Shown here piece after piece: positions 1-12,972 of a stretch of 62,710 nt of DNA. The notes under the pieces are model-generated. The model worked only from the letters and a program-made list of their open reading frames with translations. It had not been told where the DNA came from and ran no database searches. The translations under genes were made by a program, and so were the position numbers. The number at the start of each line of letters is the position of its first letter. Position 1 is the stretch's first letter. This stretch comes from Grimontia marina (GTDB lineage: Bacteria; Pseudomonadota; Gammaproteobacteria; Enterobacterales; Vibrionaceae): assembly GCF_900060185.1 (NCBI RefSeq), contig NZ_FIZY01000033.1, positions 1 to 62,710 of the forward strand. Direction: 5' to 3'.

Positions 1-127
1 GGCTCATCCTCTACGACTACATGGTGAAATGTATGAAAGAGCTGGCGAAGCCTAAACCTGACATCGACTCTCTACTTCCGTGGAACTTCTCTCACTAACA
101 AGCCCTGTGGGTTCATGGGGCGCTTAC
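1..127 (+). mobile_element. IS66-family insertion sequence, right end (partial)
   Basis: Bases 3-98 read as the open C-terminal end of a transposase: a YDYMVKC stretch, then a tail ending in LLPWNFSH and a stop. The LLPWN ending is typical of IS66-family TnpC proteins. Twenty-nine bases after the stop, the sequence reaches CGCTTAC at 121-127, the reverse complement of the GTAAGCG terminus characteristic of IS66 inverted repeats. Base 127 is therefore taken as the right border. The rest of the element lies upstream of the window. Family assignment is from recalled motifs, not a database search. Confidence 0.72.
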
Positions 128-745
128 GAAGAAAACCTGACCATTGATACCTATATTTATGACGCTGTTTACGTGATTGACTGGCTGCGAAATAGATATC
201 CGACATCTAAAGTGGGTGTCATTGGTCATAGTGAAGGAGGGCTCATCGGTCTTGCTGCAGGACTGAAAACAGACATTGATACGCTTGTGCTCGTAGCCAC
301 ACCAGGTCGCCCAATAGACCAAATCATATTGGAACAACTTTCAGCACGCGCTCCCCAACTTGTTAATGAAGCCAAAGCAATTATCGATGCATTAAAACAA
401 GGTGAAAATGTCACTCACATCAGCGAGAGCCTCTTTCAGCTATTTAGACCATCAGTCCAGCCTTATATGAATTCCTTACTGAGACAGAACCCCTGTTCTC
501 TACTATCCCAAAGAAAGGGTAAGACTCTCATTGTTCAAGGAGAGCGTGATTTACAAGTGACAAAAGAAGATGCGCTTGCACTTTATGCGGATAACGAAAA
601 ACAAGTGGCCCTGAGATTAGTCGGTTCCACGAATCACGTTCTGGTGGAAGTAAACGATAACCTAGAAGATAACTTGGCGTCTTATCAGAATCCGTCTTTA
701 GCCATTCATGAAGAACTGATAAACAGCATTGCTGGACACGCTTAA
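128..745 (+). pseudogene. Alpha/beta hydrolase, N-terminus removed by IS66 insertion
   Basis: This is an alpha/beta-hydrolase fold protein of unknown substrate. The sequence keeps the nucleophile elbow GHSEGG (Ser near codon 51 of the open frame), a GERDLQ segment that probably holds the acid residue, and an NHVLVE segment for the catalytic His. The frame opens at an ATG at base 80, but the first 16 codons from there lie inside the IS66 end. Homology-like sequence begins only at the IS border, so the early strands and oxyanion-hole loop of the fold are missing. It is most likely a broken gene, though a 221-residue fusion product starting at base 80 cannot be excluded. Confidence 0.75.
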
Positions 746-782
746 AGTCTGAAAATTCAACAACTTAAATAAACACATCACG

Positions 783-834
783 CTACGTAAAAAAACGCCG
801 CTAATGCGGCGTTATTTACTCAGATTTTACGTAG
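783..834 (-). terminator. Nested hairpin terminator downstream of gyrB
   Basis: The inner stem AACGCCGC/GCGGCGTT (794-801, 806-813) has a 4-base loop. On the minus strand it is followed by a T-run (complement of 790-795), as expected for a rho-independent terminator of gyrB. An outer perfect inverted repeat, CTACGTAAAA (783-792) and TTTTACGTAG (825-834), encloses the inner one. It may also stop plus-strand transcription from the hydrolase remnant. Confidence 0.8.
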
Positions 835-844
835 AATCACGAGG

Positions 845-4359
<3,515 letters not shown>

Positions 4360-4360
4360 A

Positions 4361-5461
4361 TTACAGACGAATAGGCATCACGACGTACATGGCGTCATCA
4401 TTACTGACATCTTCTACCAGTGTACTCGCCGTACCATCGGTCATCGAAAAGCGTACTTGTTCGCACTTAAGCGTATTTAATACATCCAGCACGTAACTGA
4501 CGTTAAATCCGATTTCCAAGTCTTCGCCATCGTAATTAACGTCAACAAACTCTTCCGCTTCTTCCTGCTCAGGGTTATGCGCAGAAATACGAAGCTGGCC
4601 TGAGCTCAGGTTCAAGCGCACACCGCGGAATTTCTCATTCGACAAAATCGCTGCACGTGAAAATGCCTGACGCAGTTCGTCACAATCTGCTTCCATGATT
4701 TTGTTGGAAGATTGCGGCATGACGCGGCGGTAATCAGGGAATCGACCATCCACCAGCTTAGAGGTGAACACAAACTGGTTCACCTGAGCGCGGATGTTGG
4801 CACTGCCAATCTGGATTGTCACTGGCGCTTCTGGGTTATCCAGCATACGCATCAATTCAGTCACGCATTTACGTGGCACAATCACTTGCTGGCCAGCCAA
4901 TTCATTGTCGAGCGCAGTTGTACCTACCGCCATACGGTGACCGTCTGTGGCCACAGAGCGAAGCGTAGTGCCATCAGTCTCCAGCAACATACCGTTCAGG
5001 AAATAACGGACATCCTGGTTGGCCATAGAGAACGCAGTGCTTTCAATCAATTGGCGGAGCTTGCCTTGTGGCACTGTGAACTCCACGTTGCTCTGCCAAT
5101 CTTCGATATTCGGGAAGTCAGCAGCTGGCAATGTCGACAGTGTAAAACGGCTGCGGCCTGAACGGATTACTGCGCGATCACCTTCGAGCGTAAAACTGAT
5201 AGGTGCGCTGTCTGGCAGACCACGGCAAATATCTAAAAACTTACGAGACGGGACCGTCACTGCCCCGTCTTCTGCTTCACTTTCCAGCGGCAGATTAGCA
5301 ATCAGCTCAACTTCCAAATCCGTACAGGTCATGGAAAGTTGTCCGAACTCTACTTTCAGCAGGATATTGCCAAGAATAGGCAACGTAGGTCGTCCCCCTA
5401 ATGCACCAGACACCTGCTGCAGGGGTTTCAAGAATTGGTCACGGGTAACTGTAAATTTCAT
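4361..5461 (-). CDS. dnaN: DNA polymerase III sliding clamp (beta subunit)
   Basis: This is the beta clamp, a ring-shaped dimer that tethers DNA polymerases to the template. At 366 residues it has the exact family length, with three repeated clamp domains of about 120 residues. Recognisable stretches include the start [18 protein letters not shown] and the C-terminal YVVMPIRL, which forms part of the protein-binding pocket. It starts one base after the dnaA stop, so dnaA and dnaN are very likely one transcript. Confidence 0.98.
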   Translation of the reverse strand: MKFTVTRDQFLKPLQQVSGALGGRPTLPILGNILLKVEFGQLSMTCTDLEVELIANLPLESEAEDGAVTVPSRKFLDICRGLPDSAPISFTLEGDRAVIRSGRSRFTLSTLPAADFPNIEDWQSNVEFTVPQGKLRQLIESTAFSMANQDVRYFLNGMLLETDGTTLRSVATDGHRMAVGTTALDNELAGQQVIVPRKCVTELMRMLDNPEAPVTIQIGSANIRAQVNQFVFTSKLVDGRFPDYRRVMPQSSNKIMEADCDELRQAFSRAAILSNEKFRGVRLNLSSGQLRISAHNPEQEEAEEFVDVNYDGEDLEIGFNVSYVLDVLNTLKCEQVRFSMTDGTASTLVEDVSNDDAMYVVMPIRL

Positions 5462-5462
5462 A

Positions 5463-6848
5463 TTAAGACGACAAAGTCCGGATCAGGTTGGAATAATCTT
5501 CTTTTATATCGTGGCTCTCTTCGCGCAGCTGTTCAATCTTTCGGCATGCATGAAGTACCGTAGTATGATCGCGGCCACCAAATGCGTCACCAATCTCCGG
5601 CAAACTGTGGTTGGTCAGCTCTTTTGACAGTGCCATCGCCACCTGGCGTGGACGTGCCACAGAGCGGCTGCGACGTTTCGACAATAGGTCCGCCATTTTG
5701 ATTTTGTAATACTCGGCGACGGTTTTCTGGATGTTGTCGATGGTAACCAGTTTTTCCTGAAGTGCCAGCAAATCACGCAAGGCTTCACGGACAAAATCGA
5801 TGGTGATAGCACGGCCGGTGAAGTTAGCATTCGCTATCACGCGGTTCAGCGCCCCTTCAAGCTCTCGAACATTTGAGCGCAGACGTTTAGCGATAAAGAA
5901 CGCTACTTCGTCTGGCAGGCGAATATTATGATCTTCCGCCTTTTTCATCAAAATCGCCACGCGGGTTTCAAGCTCTGGTGGCTCGATAGCAACGGTCAAA
6001 CCCCAGCCAAAACGGGATTTCAGACGATCTTCCACACCGCTGATCTCTTTTGGATAACGGTCAGAGGTGAGGATGATTTGTTGGTTACCTTCCAAGAGCG
6101 CATTGAAGGTATGGAAGAACTCTTCCTGTGAGCGCTCTTTGTTGGCGAAGAATTGGATATCATCGATAAGCAGCGCATCAACACTACGGTAGTAGCGCTT
6201 AAACTCTTCAATCTGGTTGTTCTGCAGCGCTTTAACCATGTCCTGAACAAAACGTTCAGAATGCATGTACACCACGCGCGCATCGGTTTTACGATCAGAA
6301 ATCGCATTACCCACAGCGTGCAACAAGTGGGTTTTACCTAGACCTGTGCCGCCATAAAGGAAAAGTGGGTTGTATGCCGCGCCCGGGTTATCTGCCACCT
6401 GGCGAGCTGCTGCCAATGCGAGTTGGTTCGACTTACCTTCTACGAAGTTAGTGAACTTATGCTTGGGATTCACGTTAGAACGGTGATTCACATCTGATTG
6501 CACAGGAGAAGGTGCAGGCTCCCACGTGCGACCAACAGGTTTAGCGGCTGGTGCAACAGGGGCAGGAGCTGCAGGCTGGCTTGGCGGCGCCACCGGGGCA
6601 ACTGGCTTACTGCCAACTTCAAAGCGCAGCACAGGCAAGTCGTTACCGCAAAATTCATTCAGTAACTGATTGATGCTATTGAGGTATTTGTCGCGAACCC
6701 AATCCAATACAAAACGGTTTGGCGCGAACAAAGTCAGGGTATTGTCATTTAACTCCGCCTGAAGCGGTCGAACCCACATGCTGAATTCTGTTGCAGGAAG
6801 GTCCTCTTGAAGGCGCTGAAGGCACTGCAACCAAAGCGAAGATGACAC
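5463..6848 (-). CDS. dnaA: Chromosomal replication initiator DnaA
   Basis: DnaA is the AAA+ initiator that binds DnaA boxes in oriC and opens the duplex. Domain I begins [11 protein letters not shown] Pro/Ala-rich linker follows, then the ATPase with Walker [10 protein letters not shown], Walker [10 protein letters not shown] and a sensor region. The C-terminal helix-turn-helix carries the DnaA signature [11 protein letters not shown]. The start is placed at the GTG at 6848 (461 aa): GGAG lies 6 bases upstream and the first codons match E. coli dnaA, which also starts with GTG. An in-frame GTG at 6860 would add four residues but lacks a ribosome-binding site. Confidence 0.97.
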   Translation of the reverse strand: MSSSLWLQCLQRLQEDLPATEFSMWVRPLQAELNDNTLTLFAPNRFVLDWVRDKYLNSINQLLNEFCGNDLPVLRFEVGSKPVAPVAPPSQPAAPAPVAPAAKPVGRTWEPAPSPVQSDVNHRSNVNPKHKFTNFVEGKSNQLALAAARQVADNPGAAYNPLFLYGGTGLGKTHLLHAVGNAISDRKTDARVVYMHSERFVQDMVKALQNNQIEEFKRYYRSVDALLIDDIQFFANKERSQEEFFHTFNALLEGNQQIILTSDRYPKEISGVEDRLKSRFGWGLTVAIEPPELETRVAILMKKAEDHNIRLPDEVAFFIAKRLRSNVRELEGALNRVIANANFTGRAITIDFVREALRDLLALQEKLVTIDNIQKTVAEYYKIKMADLLSKRRSRSVARPRQVAMALSKELTNHSLPEIGDAFGGRDHTTVLHACRKIEQLREESHDIKEDYSNLIRTLSS

Positions 6849-7208
6849 GTCTGACTCCACACTTATTTATTAATGAAAAGGGAACTAAGTTTATACTTGT
6901 ACGAGGAGGATCGCTAGCGAAGAGATCCCTTTTGCAGTGAATAAGATCTAAGTTATACACACAGATCGCACATTTAGTTTGCAGATCGGCACAGCTAACA
7001 CCCCACTTACTCACAGAATTATCTGATTTTGGCTCAAAAATCCGATGATCCGATCACAATGTTGACTCCCCCACTCCACAAAACGTCACGGGAGATCGAT
7101 GTTCTTAAAAAATTCATCCTGATCAAATTTACACACCCTATACTGGGTTATCCCTGACGATCGCACATGAAATACACAAGGAAAGGTGGATAAGATCGGC
7201 AAAGGATC
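6849..7208. promoter_or_regulatory. dnaA control region: GATC-dense with DnaA boxes
   Basis: Twelve GATC sites fall between 6909 and 7208 (at 6909, 6924, 6945, 6964, 6984, 7047, 7052, 7094, 7121, 7159, 7194 and 7205), far above chance. A DnaA box TTATACACA lies at 6953-6961, and a one-mismatch box TTATCCACC on the minus strand at 7185-7193. By analogy with known dnaA promoters, this suggests DnaA autoregulation and Dam/SeqA control. The exact dnaA promoter hexamers could not be assigned with confidence. Confidence 0.7.
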
Positions 7209-7209
7209 C

Positions 7210-7237
7210 TTGCGCTTGACAGGCGACCACGTATAAT
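7210..7237 (+). promoter_or_regulatory. Probable rpmH operon promoter
   Basis: A perfect -10 TATAAT lies at 7232-7237, with TTGCGC at 7210-7215 as -35 and a 16-bp spacer. A TTGACA at 7216-7221 is only 10 bp from the -10 and so cannot pair with it. Transcription would run through a leader of roughly 155 bases into rpmH. Confidence 0.6.
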
Positions 7238-7398
7238 TGCGCGCCCTGAGAGATTCGGATTGAAACCACCTGTGGTTTTAACATTGACTATAAGTCAGTC
7301 AGTGATTACAATCCGCCCTCTTTGTTGAGAGGCGTCGGACTTTTGTCCCACGTCGGGTTAACAAACCTAAAAACTGATCAGTAATTAAGGTAGAAACC

Positions 7399-7533
7399 AT
7401 GAAACGCACTTTTCAACCTTCAGTTCTAAAGCGTAAGCGCACTCACGGTTTCCGTGCGCGCATGGCAACTAAGAACGGTCGTAAGGTTATCGCCGCTCGC
7501 CGTGCGAAAGGCCGTAGCAAGCTTTCAAAATAA
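7399..7533 (+). CDS. rpmH: 50S ribosomal protein L34
   Basis: This is a small, highly basic ribosomal protein of the large subunit, 44 codons long. It starts [14 protein letters not shown] and ends [10 protein letters not shown], matching the universal L34 pattern and length. The ATG at 7399 is preceded by AAGG about 8 bases upstream. It opens the rpmH-rnpA-yidD-yidC run and is followed within 13 bases by the GTG of rnpA. Confidence 0.98.
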   Translation: MKRTFQPSVLKRKRTHGFRARMATKNGRKVIAARRAKGRSKLSK

Positions 7534-7546
7534 TCCTTAGCGATTT

Positions 7547-7906
7547 GTGAATAAGCTAGCTTTTTCTCGGGAGTTACGTCTGTTAACTCCCGAACATTTC
7601 AACTTCGTCTTCCAGCAACCTCACCGCGCTGGCTCTCCACACTTAACCATTCTTGCTCGAAACAACAAACTTGGACGCCCACGTCTAGGCCAAGCTGTTC
7701 CAAAAAAACAAATCAAACTTGCCGTTGACCGAAATCGCTTTAAACGTCTGGTACGTGAAAGTTTTCGTCTCAACCAGCACTCGCTGATGGCAAAAGATTA
7801 TGTTGTGATAGCAAAGAAAAGTGCGAATGAGCTCAGTAACGAAGAACTGAGTCAGCTGCTTGATAAGTTATGGCAACGTTTGTCTCGACCGCCGCGAAAA
7901 AAATAG
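7547..7906 (+). CDS. rnpA: Ribonuclease P protein component
   Basis: This basic protein cofactor of the RNase P ribozyme helps mature the 5' ends of tRNAs. It has 119 residues, the same as E. coli. The conserved RNR-type motif appears as [16 protein letters not shown]. The start is GTG at 7547, as in E. coli, and there is no strong Shine-Dalgarno, suggesting coupling to rpmH 13 bases upstream. Its last 37 bases overlap yidD in another frame. Confidence 0.97.
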   Translation: MNKLAFSRELRLLTPEHFNFVFQQPHRAGSPHLTILARNNKLGRPRLGQAVPKKQIKLAVDRNRFKRLVRESFRLNQHSLMAKDYVVIAKKSANELSNEELSQLLDKLWQRLSRPPRKK

Positions 7907-8130
7907 TCACTGGACTGTTTCGCGGGTATCAACTCTTCATCAGCCCACTTCTGGGGCCCCGATGTCGCTTCACGCCGACATGCTCCCAATACGCCATAGA
8001 AGCGGTCAACCGTCACGGTGTGATAAAAGGGTGTTGGTTCGCCAGCAAACGTTTATTAAAATGCCACCCTCTTAATCATGGTGGGTACGATCCTGTACCC
8101 CCGCGTCATCCTAAAAATCGAGACAATTAA
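7870..8130 (+). CDS. yidD: Membrane protein insertion efficiency factor YidD
   Basis: This small (86 aa) membrane-associated protein assists YidC/Sec-dependent membrane protein insertion. The family signature is clear: [20 protein letters not shown] followed by YA, with the conserved cysteines, and then [14 protein letters not shown]. It overlaps the 3' end of rnpA by 37 bases and ends two bases before yidC. This is the standard rnpA-yidD-yidC arrangement and implies translational coupling. Confidence 0.97.
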   Translation: MATFVSTAAKKIVTGLFRGYQLFISPLLGPRCRFTPTCSQYAIEAVNRHGVIKGCWFASKRLLKCHPLNHGGYDPVPPRHPKNRDN

Positions 8131-8132
8131 CA

Positions 8133-9752
8133 ATGGATTCTCAACGCAATATCCTGTTGATTGCCCTAATGTTTGTATCCTTCATGTTGTATCTCAACTG
8201 GACGGAAGCAACCAACCCTCAACCACAGGGCCAGGGCGTAACACAGCAAGCACAACACAGTGGTGATGTACCTGCCAGCTCAGATGCGTCTCAGCCTCTG
8301 ACGCAGGACGCAGTTTCAAACAAGCTGATCACCATCAAAAGTGACGTGCTGACTTTGACCGTTGACACACAAGGCGGTGACATTCTTCGCGCTGAACTGA
8401 ACAACTACGACGCAGAGTTCGACTCTGTCGACAAGTTCGTGATGCTCAAAAACCAGCCTGACCACGTATTCGTTGCTCAAAGCGGCCTGATTGGCCCAGA
8501 TGGTATCGATACCCTGGATGGCCGTGCACAGTTCTCTGCAAACGGCACCGACTTTGTGATGGCTGATGGCCAGGACGAGTTGCGTGTTCCTCTGACGCTG
8601 GTGAAAGACGGCATTACCTTCACCAAAACCTTTGTACTGAAACGCGACAACTACGCGGTTGACGTTGACTACACAGTAGACAACCAAAGCGACAAAGCCG
8701 CGACAGTACAAATGTATGCGCAGCTAAAACAAAACCTGCTGGATGACGGCGGCAGCCTGACCATGCCGACCTACCGCGGTGGTGTGTACTCGGCTGACGA
8801 TGCGAAATACGAGAAATACAGCTTTGACGATATGAAGGACAGAAACCTGAACCTGACTATCGCCAATCAAGGTTGGGCAGGCATGATGCAACACTACTTC
8901 GTTGCCGCCTGGATTCCACATTCAGAAGGTGAAGCGAACCTGTATACCCGCACCAGCAATGGCCAGGGCTTTATCGGTGTACGCTACCCAACCACCACAG
9001 TTGCAGCAGGTTCAACGGCACAACTGGACGCGACCCTGTGGGTCGGTCCTAAGCTTCAGGACAAAATGGCTGAAGTGGCACCTAACCTGAACCTGACTGT
9101 CGACTATGGCTGGCTGTGGTTTATCGCGAGCCCACTGCACTGGTTGCTGTCAACCATTCACGGTTTCGTGGGTAACTGGGGTGTGGCAATCATCATCCTG
9201 ACCTTCATCGTTCGTGGTGTGATGTACCCGCTGACCAAAGCGCAGTACACCTCGATGGCGAAAATGCGCATGCTGCAGCCAAAACTCGCAGAAATGCGTG
9301 AGCGTATTGGTGATGACCGCCAGCGCATGAGCCAGGAAATGATGGAGCTGTATAAGAAAGAGAAAGTGAACCCGCTGGGCGGTTGTTTACCTCTGCTTCT
9401 ACAAATGCCTATCTTCATCGCACTTTACTGGGCGCTGATGGAATCGGTAGAACTGCGCCACGCACCGTTCATGCTGTGGATTCAAGACTTGTCAGCACCG
9501 GATCCATACTATGTGCTGCCACTGCTGATGGGTGCTTCTATGTTCCTCATCCAGAAGATGAGCCCAAGCACCATCACCGATCCAATGCAGCAGAAGATCA
9601 TGAACTTCATGCCAGTGATGTTCACCGTGTTCTTCCTGTGGTTCCCGGCAGGTCTGGTACTGTACTGGTTGGTGTCGAACATTGTGACCCTTATCCAGCA
9701 GACCATGATTTACCGTGCGCTGGAGAAAAAAGGCCTTCACAGCCGCACCTAA
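8133..9752 (+). CDS. yidC: Membrane protein insertase YidC
   Basis: YidC is an inner-membrane insertase that places membrane proteins alone or with SecYEG. The ATG at 8133 opens with a first membrane helix (residues ~4-22), followed by the large periplasmic domain typical of Gram-negative YidC (~25-340). The conserved C-terminal insertase core has five membrane segments (~345-530), including [20 protein letters not shown]. The length of 539 is close to E. coli (548). One of its known substrates, the F0 c subunit, is encoded by atpE in this window. Confidence 0.98.
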   Translation: MDSQRNILLIALMFVSFMLYLNWTEATNPQPQGQGVTQQAQHSGDVPASSDASQPLTQDAVSNKLITIKSDVLTLTVDTQGGDILRAELNNYDAEFDSVDKFVMLKNQPDHVFVAQSGLIGPDGIDTLDGRAQFSANGTDFVMADGQDELRVPLTLVKDGITFTKTFVLKRDNYAVDVDYTVDNQSDKAATVQMYAQLKQNLLDDGGSLTMPTYRGGVYSADDAKYEKYSFDDMKDRNLNLTIANQGWAGMMQHYFVAAWIPHSEGEANLYTRTSNGQGFIGVRYPTTTVAAGSTAQLDATLWVGPKLQDKMAEVAPNLNLTVDYGWLWFIASPLHWLLSTIHGFVGNWGVAIIILTFIVRGVMYPLTKAQYTSMAKMRMLQPKLAEMRERIGDDRQRMSQEMMELYKKEKVNPLGGCLPLLLQMPIFIALYWALMESVELRHAPFMLWIQDLSAPDPYYVLPLLMGASMFLIQKMSPSTITDPMQQKIMNFMPVMFTVFFLWFPAGLVLYWLVSNIVTLIQQTMIYRALEKKGLHSRT

Positions 9753-9769
9753 TCGCACTGAATACTGAC

Positions 9770-9800
9770 AAGGCGGCCAACTGGCCGCCTTTCTTCTTTC
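9770..9800 (+). terminator. Terminator after yidC
   Basis: A 9-bp stem AGGCGGCCA/TGGCCGCCT (9771-9779 and 9782-9790) is followed by a T-rich tail, TTCTTCTTTC. It separates the rpmH-yidC transcript from mnmE. Confidence 0.85.
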
Positions 9801-9872
9801 TGAAGACGCGACAGGCGGTCAGGTAAAATTGGTATACACTAAGCAACGATTTCAAACCGCAGGTAAAGTTTC

Positions 9873-11237
9873 ATGACTCATTCAGACACCATTGTTGCTC
9901 AGGCAACACCACCGGGACGCGGTGGTGTGGGCATCATCCGCGTATCAGGCCCTAAAGCCAAAGCAGTTGCCCTGGCGGTCACCGGACGTGAACTTCCGGT
10001 GCGACGCGCTGAATACCTGCCGTTTAACGATGAACAGGGCAACGCACTTGATCAGGGGATTGCCCTGTACTTCCAGGCGCCGAATTCGTTTACCGGTGAA
10101 GATGTGCTGGAACTGCAAGGTCATGGCGGCCCAGTTATCATGGATATGCTGATCAAGCGCATTGTGGATATCGACGGTGTTCGCACTGCCCGCCCGGGCG
10201 AGTTCTCCGAACGCGCCTTTTTGAATGACAAGCTCGATCTGGCGGAAGCAGAAGCGATTGCCGACTTGATTGATGCCAGCTCAGAGCAAGCGGCGAAAAG
10301 CGCGCTGCAAAGCCTTCAGGGGGCGTTTTCGGGCAAAGTTAATACGCTGGTGGAAGCGCTGATCCATCTGCGCATCTACGTGGAAGCGGCGATAGATTTC
10401 CCGGATGAGGAAATCGATTTTCTCTCTGACGGTAAAGTCGCCGCCGATCTCGACAACATCATCAACTCGCTGGATGACGTGCGTAAAGCAGCCAACCAAG
10501 GCGCTATCATGCGTGAAGGCATGAAAGTGGTGATCGCCGGCCGTCCGAATGCGGGTAAATCCAGTCTGCTCAATGCCCTTTCCGGTAAAGAAAGCGCCAT
10601 TGTGACCGACATCGCCGGCACCACCCGTGATGTGCTCCGTGAGCATATCCACATTGATGGCATGCCGCTGCACATCATCGACACAGCAGGCTTGCGTGAC
10701 GCCTCAGACGAGGTGGAACGTATCGGTATTGAACGTGCCTGGGATGAAATCGCTCAGGCGGACCGCGTGCTCTTTATGGTGGATGGCACCACCACTGATG
10801 CGACATCACCGGAAGAAATCTGGCCGGAGTTTATCGACCGCCTGCCAGAAAATATCGGTATGACGGTTATCCGCAACAAGGCAGACATGACTGTTGAAAC
10901 CCTTGGAATTTGCCATGCCAGTCAGCCTACCCTTATCCGTTTAAGCGCGAAGACAGGAGCAGGTGTTGATGCCCTGCGTGAGCACCTGAAAGCCTGTATG
11001 GGTTTCTCCGGCGCGACAGAGGGTGGCTTTATGGCCCGTCGCCGCCACTTGGAAGCACTGGATGCAGCCGCCCGACACCTCGATATCGGAAAAGATCAGC
11101 TTGAGGGTTACATGGCCGGAGAGATCCTCGCGGAAGAGCTCCGCATTGCCCAGCAGCATCTTTCAGAGATCACTGGAGAATTCAGCTCAGACGATCTTCT
11201 CGGCAGGATCTTTAGCTCATTCTGTATTGGTAAGTAA
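9873..11237 (+). CDS. mnmE: tRNA uridine-5-carboxymethylaminomethyl GTPase MnmE
   Basis: This GTPase works with MnmG (encoded at 13391) to modify U34 of tRNAs reading two-codon boxes. At 454 residues it has the family length. The N-terminal formyl-THF-binding domain starts [16 protein letters not shown]. The G domain, inserted in a helical domain, has [16 protein letters not shown] and NKAD. It ends in FCIGK, with the essential cysteine of the C-terminal motif. Confidence 0.98.
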   Translation: MTHSDTIVAQATPPGRGGVGIIRVSGPKAKAVALAVTGRELPVRRAEYLPFNDEQGNALDQGIALYFQAPNSFTGEDVLELQGHGGPVIMDMLIKRIVDIDGVRTARPGEFSERAFLNDKLDLAEAEAIADLIDASSEQAAKSALQSLQGAFSGKVNTLVEALIHLRIYVEAAIDFPDEEIDFLSDGKVAADLDNIINSLDDVRKAANQGAIMREGMKVVIAGRPNAGKSSLLNALSGKESAIVTDIAGTTRDVLREHIHIDGMPLHIIDTAGLRDASDEVERIGIERAWDEIAQADRVLFMVDGTTTDATSPEEIWPEFIDRLPENIGMTVIRNKADMTVETLGICHASQPTLIRLSAKTGAGVDALREHLKACMGFSGATEGGFMARRRHLEALDAAARHLDIGKDQLEGYMAGEILAEELRIAQQHLSEITGEFSSDDLLGRIFSSFCIGK

Positions 11238-11244
11238 TCCTTTC

Positions 11245-11270
11245 AGAGCCACCTTCGGGTGGCTTCTTTA
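11245..11270 (+). terminator. Terminator after mnmE
   Basis: The stem AGCCACC/GGTGGCT with a TTCG tetraloop (11247-11264) is followed by TCTTTA. The stable UUCG-type loop and short T tail fit a rho-independent terminator. Confidence 0.75.
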
Positions 11271-11332
11271 CCTCCGAATCATCCCGCTTTTGCTACACTT
11301 GTTGTCAAACTCCCTTTCTGCCAGCTAAAGCA

Positions 11333-12460
11333 ATGATCAACAGCCTCAACCCCATTCTTAACTTGGGTATAACACGCTGCGATAAACTGCAGATACATCA
11401 CCTTCGTATGGTGAATCTGCTTACCTGCCTCTGTGCTGGTGGCACTCTGCTTTTCTCTGCCTTATTCTGGTTCGCCTTTGGCAGTGCCAGCGCAGCGCTA
11501 TTAAACGGCTTGTTTGCCATACTCTACCTGATCTCTTTTTTACTGATCCGGGAGGGTATTCTGTGGATGGCGAAATACTGGATATTCGTGACCTTTTTCC
11601 TACAGCAACTCTTCCTTCCCCTATTCGTACTGTCGGCCAATTTTGAAACCGAACTGCTGTTACTGGTAGTACCTACCGCCGTTATGTTGGTATTTGATCC
11701 CAATGAACGTTTGCCCCGTTACGGATTATCACTTATCGCTATCTTCTTACTTTTCCTTGCCAAAACAGTTCCTTCTACGGATCCCGTTCTAGCGCTAACA
11801 GACACCGATGCCCGAGCGGCTTACCTGTGTGTCATCCTGATCCTGGTACTTGCCTCCGTGGCGTTAACCGATTTTTACCTTGTGGATCTTCATAATATTG
11901 ATGAATCATCAAGAAAACTGATGCACGAAGATCTTCTGACAGAAACCGCAAATAGCCAAAGTTTATATAATCAGGCTGATGAGCTTTTCTATCAGGCACA
12001 GAGGCGGGGAGAGCCCCTATCTATCATCGCCATCGATCTCGATGACTTCAGACAAATCAATGAAATGCATGGAAGGCCTACAGGTGATCAGGTACTTGTC
12101 CACATCGCCGATTTATTAAGGGAACAATTACCACCCGCCACCCCAATTGGACGTCTATATGCAGATAGCTTCGCCGTTCTATTGCGAAACACTCCCTCCA
12201 ATGAGGCCGTCCGTGTGGCCGAGCAACTGAAATTGGTCATCGGGCGCAGTGTGGTTTTGCTCGATAACACGGCCGTAAAACGCACCGCAAGCCTCGGGGT
12301 GACCACATCCAACGAAGGCTGTCTGGCGGGATTCCAACTGATTGACACCGCCATTAGTGCCGTAAGCAATGCCAAAAAACGTGGCAAAAACAAGATACAA
12401 ACCCTTTCACCTAAAGGGAGAAATGCCCTTTATCGCAACGAACACTACCAACCAAGCTGA
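11333..12460 (+). CDS. Membrane protein with degenerate GGDEF domain
   Basis: The N-terminal half (residues ~25-200) is strongly hydrophobic, with about five or six membrane segments. The C-terminal half (~205-365) is a GGDEF-type domain: it keeps an IDLDDFRQIN metal-site segment and the terminal SLGVTTSNE and A..AKKRGKN elements. The signature GG(D/E)EF is replaced by YADSF at residues 276-280, and no RxxD I-site precedes it. Diguanylate cyclase activity is therefore unlikely; a sensor or structural role is inferred. It stands alone between mnmE and mioC. Confidence 0.88.
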   Translation: MINSLNPILNLGITRCDKLQIHHLRMVNLLTCLCAGGTLLFSALFWFAFGSASAALLNGLFAILYLISFLLIREGILWMAKYWIFVTFFLQQLFLPLFVLSANFETELLLLVVPTAVMLVFDPNERLPRYGLSLIAIFLLFLAKTVPSTDPVLALTDTDARAAYLCVILILVLASVALTDFYLVDLHNIDESSRKLMHEDLLTETANSQSLYNQADELFYQAQRRGEPLSIIAIDLDDFRQINEMHGRPTGDQVLVHIADLLREQLPPATPIGRLYADSFAVLLRNTPSNEAVRVAEQLKLVIGRSVVLLDNTAVKRTASLGVTTSNEGCLAGFQLIDTAISAVSNAKKRGKNKIQTLSPKGRNALYRNEHYQPS

Positions 12461-12525
12461 CTTGACGCAGCAGTGACCGTCACTCAATACTAACGGCCAT
12501 TGATAAACTGTTAGAGAACAAACTT

Positions 12526-12972
12526 ATGAGTGAACTAACCCTGATCACCGGCAGTACATTGGGCGGCGCAGAGTACGTGGGCGATCACCTCTCTGATCTT
12601 CTGGAACAAGAAGGCATCAAAGTGAATGTGATCAATGAAGCAGAGCCTGATGACGTCGCGAATGCCTCCAGCCTTCTCCTTATCACATCAACCCATGGTG
12701 CCGGAGACTATCCGGATAACCTCGCGCCAGCGATGGAAGCCCTGAAAAACACGACACCTGATTTGAGTGCCCTAAAGTATGCCGTGATCGCAATCGGCGA
12801 CTCCAGTTACGACACGTTTTGTGGCGCAGGTATTCAGGCAGATGAACTATTGAAAAGCCTGGGAGCGCAGTCTCTGGCCCCCCGATTAGAGATTGATATT
12901 CTTGAGCAGCCTTTGCCTGAAGAAGCGGCTGAAGCATGGTTATCCCAGCACAAATCGGTATTTTGTGAATAA
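12526..12972 (+). CDS. mioC: Flavodoxin-like protein MioC
   Basis: MioC is an FMN-binding flavodoxin-fold protein (148 aa; 147 in E. coli), linked in E. coli to biotin synthase activity. The phosphate-binding loop is ITGSTLGGAEYVGDHL, and the later segments TSTHGAGDYPDN and IAIGDSSYDTFC form the flavin-binding loops. It points into oriC, and in E. coli transcription from mioC crosses the origin. No terminator is visible between its stop and the first DnaA box at 13022. Confidence 0.95.
   Translation: MSELTLITGSTLGGAEYVGDHLSDLLEQEGIKVNVINEAEPDDVANASSLLLITSTHGAGDYPDNLAPAMEALKNTTPDLSALKYAVIAIGDSSYDTFCGAGIQADELLKSLGAQSLAPRLEIDILEQPLPEEAAEAWLSQHKSVFCE

Noticed and set aside
4648-4663. Second possible parS in dnaN (GCACGTGAAAAT)
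   Set aside because: It keeps CACGTGAAA but differs from the consensus at two defined positions on the flanks, so it is probably chance.
6860-6862. GTG at 6860 as the dnaA start
   Set aside because: GGAG lies between this codon and the GTG at 6848, and homologs begin at the latter (SSSLW).
7216-7237. TTGACA paired with TATAAT upstream of rpmH
   Set aside because: The spacer is only 10 bp, too short for sigma-70. TTGCGC with a 16-bp spacer is used instead.
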